Below are positions 13,297 to 14,243 of a stretch of DNA of 14,243 nt, one piece after another. Position 1 is the first letter of the stretch, and each line of letters opens with the position of its first letter. The DNA is from SCQX01 sp035720945 (GTDB lineage: Bacteria; Pseudomonadota; Gammaproteobacteria; Burkholderiales; Burkholderiaceae_B): positions 1-14,243 of the forward strand of contig DASTNK010000025.1 of assembly GCA_035720945.1 (NCBI GenBank), written 5' to 3'. The position numbers and the translations under genes are program-made. Under the pieces are notes generated by a model. That model saw only the letters and a list, made by a program, of their open reading frames with translations. It did no database searches and was not told the origin of the DNA.

Positions 13297-14243
13297 ATGC
13301 AACTTAACCCGTCAGAGATCAGCGAGCTGCTCAAGAGCCGCATCGAAGGCCTGGGTGCCTCCACCGACGTGCGCACGCAGGGCACGGTTGTTTCCGTGAC
13401 CGACGGCATCACCCGCATCCACGGCCTGTCCGACGTGATGCAGGGCGAAATGCTCGAGTTCCCGAACAACGTTTACGGCCTGGCGCTCAACCTCGAGCGT
13501 GACTCGGTTGGCGCGGTGATTCTGGGTGACTACACCGGTGTGTCCGAAGGCGACCCGGTCAAAACCACCGGCCGCATTCTCGAAGTGCCGGTTGGCCCCG
13601 AGCTGCGTGGCCGTGTCGTGGATGCCCTGGGCAATCCCATCGACGGCAAGGGCCCCATCAACGCCAAGGCCACCGACGTCATCGAAAAGGTTGCGCCCGG
13701 CGTTATCGCCCGCCAGTCCGTGACGCAGCCGCTGCAGACCGGGCTGAAAGCCATCGACTCCATGGTGCCAATCGGCCGTGGCCAGCGCGAACTCATCATT
13801 GGCGACCGCCAGACCGGCAAGACCGCCGTGGCCATCGATGCCATCATCAGCCAGCGCGGCAAGGGCGTCACGTGCGTATACGTCGCCATTGGGCAGAAGG
13901 CGTCCACCATCAGCAATGTGGTGCGCAAGCTGGAAGAATACGGCGCGCTGGAATACACCATCGTCGTGGCCGCCGCGGCGTCCGACTCGGCCGCCATGCA
14001 GTATCTGTCGGCCTACGCCGGCTGCACCATGGGCGAATATTTCCGCGACCGTGGCGAGGACGCCCTCATCATTTACGACGATCTGACCAAGCAGGCCTGG
14101 GCCTATCGTCAGGTGTCACTGCTGCTGCGCCGTCCGCCCGGCCGCGAAGCCTACCCTGGCGACGTGTTCTATCTGCACTCCCGCCTGCTCGAGCGTGCCG
14201 CGCGCGTCAACGAAGATTACGTCGAGAAGTTCACCAAGGGCGA
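13297..14243 (+). CDS. atpA: F1Fo ATP synthase subunit alpha (partial, cut by window edge)
   Basis: Non-catalytic nucleotide-binding subunit of the F1 hexamer. The first 315 codons are present and the frame is still open at the right edge; the family is about 513 residues. The N-terminal beta-barrel domain covers about 1-95, then the nucleotide-binding domain with the Walker A motif GDRQTGKT at 169-176 (identical position in E. coli) and the Walker B region ALIIYDDLTKQA, followed by RRPPGREAYPGDVFYLHSRLLERAA. The ATG at 13297 has AGGAG in CCAGGAGT (about 13284-13291), a good Shine-Dalgarno. It starts 35 nt after atpH. The rest of the operon (atpG, D, C) is expected downstream but not seen. 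Confidence 0.98.
   Translation, partial: MQLNPSEISELLKSRIEGLGASTDVRTQGTVVSVTDGITRIHGLSDVMQGEMLEFPNNVYGLALNLERDSVGAVILGDYTGVSEGDPVKTTGRILEVPVGPELRGRVVDALGNPIDGKGPINAKATDVIEKVAPGVIARQSVTQPLQTGLKAIDSMVPIGRGQRELIIGDRQTGKTAVAIDAIISQRGKGVTCVYVAIGQKASTISNVVRKLEEYGALEYTIVVAAAASDSAAMQYLSAYAGCTMGEYFRDRGEDALIIYDDLTKQAWAYRQVSLLLRRPPGREAYPGDVFYLHSRLLERAARVNEDYVEKFTKG

Overview
This window is a housekeeping stretch of a GC-rich beta-proteobacterial chromosome, most likely order Burkholderiales and family Alcaligenaceae (the Bordetella/Achromobacter/Castellaniella type). That placement is by recognition of the gene order (hemA-prfA-prmC-grxD-ubiX, later atpI-B-E-F-H-A) and of protein sequences such as AtpE, AtpB and FolB; no database search was run. 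I see no mobile element, CRISPR array, rRNA, tRNA, pseudogene or frameshift. Every gene reads through intact. Only atpA is cut, by the right edge of the window.

Layout. (1) 47-4396, + strand: hemA (first committed step of tetrapyrrole synthesis), prfA (release factor 1), prmC (the methylase that modifies the GGQ glutamine of RF1, so enzyme and substrate are adjacent), grxD (CGFS monothiol glutaredoxin) and ubiX (prenylated-FMN synthase). (2) 4524-5993, - strand: folB then ttcA, a two-gene unit running towards ubiX, with a candidate two-way terminator between ttcA and ubiX. (3) 6169-7062, +: a small FAD/NAD(P)-type oxidoreductase of the thioredoxin-reductase fold without a CxxC pair. (4) 7178-8962, -: an M61-family zinc aminopeptidase with a PDZ domain. 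(5) 8986-9762, +: an enoyl-CoA hydratase divergent from the M61 gene, with only 23 bp between start codons. (6) 9763-10306: a 544-bp non-coding region holding a strong hairpin, the best promoter in the window and a leader of about 314 nt. (7) 10307-14243, +: the F1Fo ATP synthase operon atpI-atpB-atpE-atpF-atpH-atpA, continuing beyond the window.

How the genes fit together. The ATP synthase genes are one transcription unit in the canonical order. The gaps on both sides of atpE carry GC-rich hairpins, and its start is preceded by a U-rich tract and the best Shine-Dalgarno of the operon; this fits the need for many c subunits per complex. prfA-prmC is a functional pair. The other genes (heme, ubiquinone cofactor, folate, tRNA thiolation, thiol/Fe-S metabolism) are core metabolism with no obvious common pathway.

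I did not find an undescribed biological system here. The points most worth a second look are regulatory: the long structured leader of the atp operon, the RNA structures around atpE, the tightly packed divergent M61/enoyl-CoA hydratase start region, and the CxxC-less oxidoreductase of unknown substrate.
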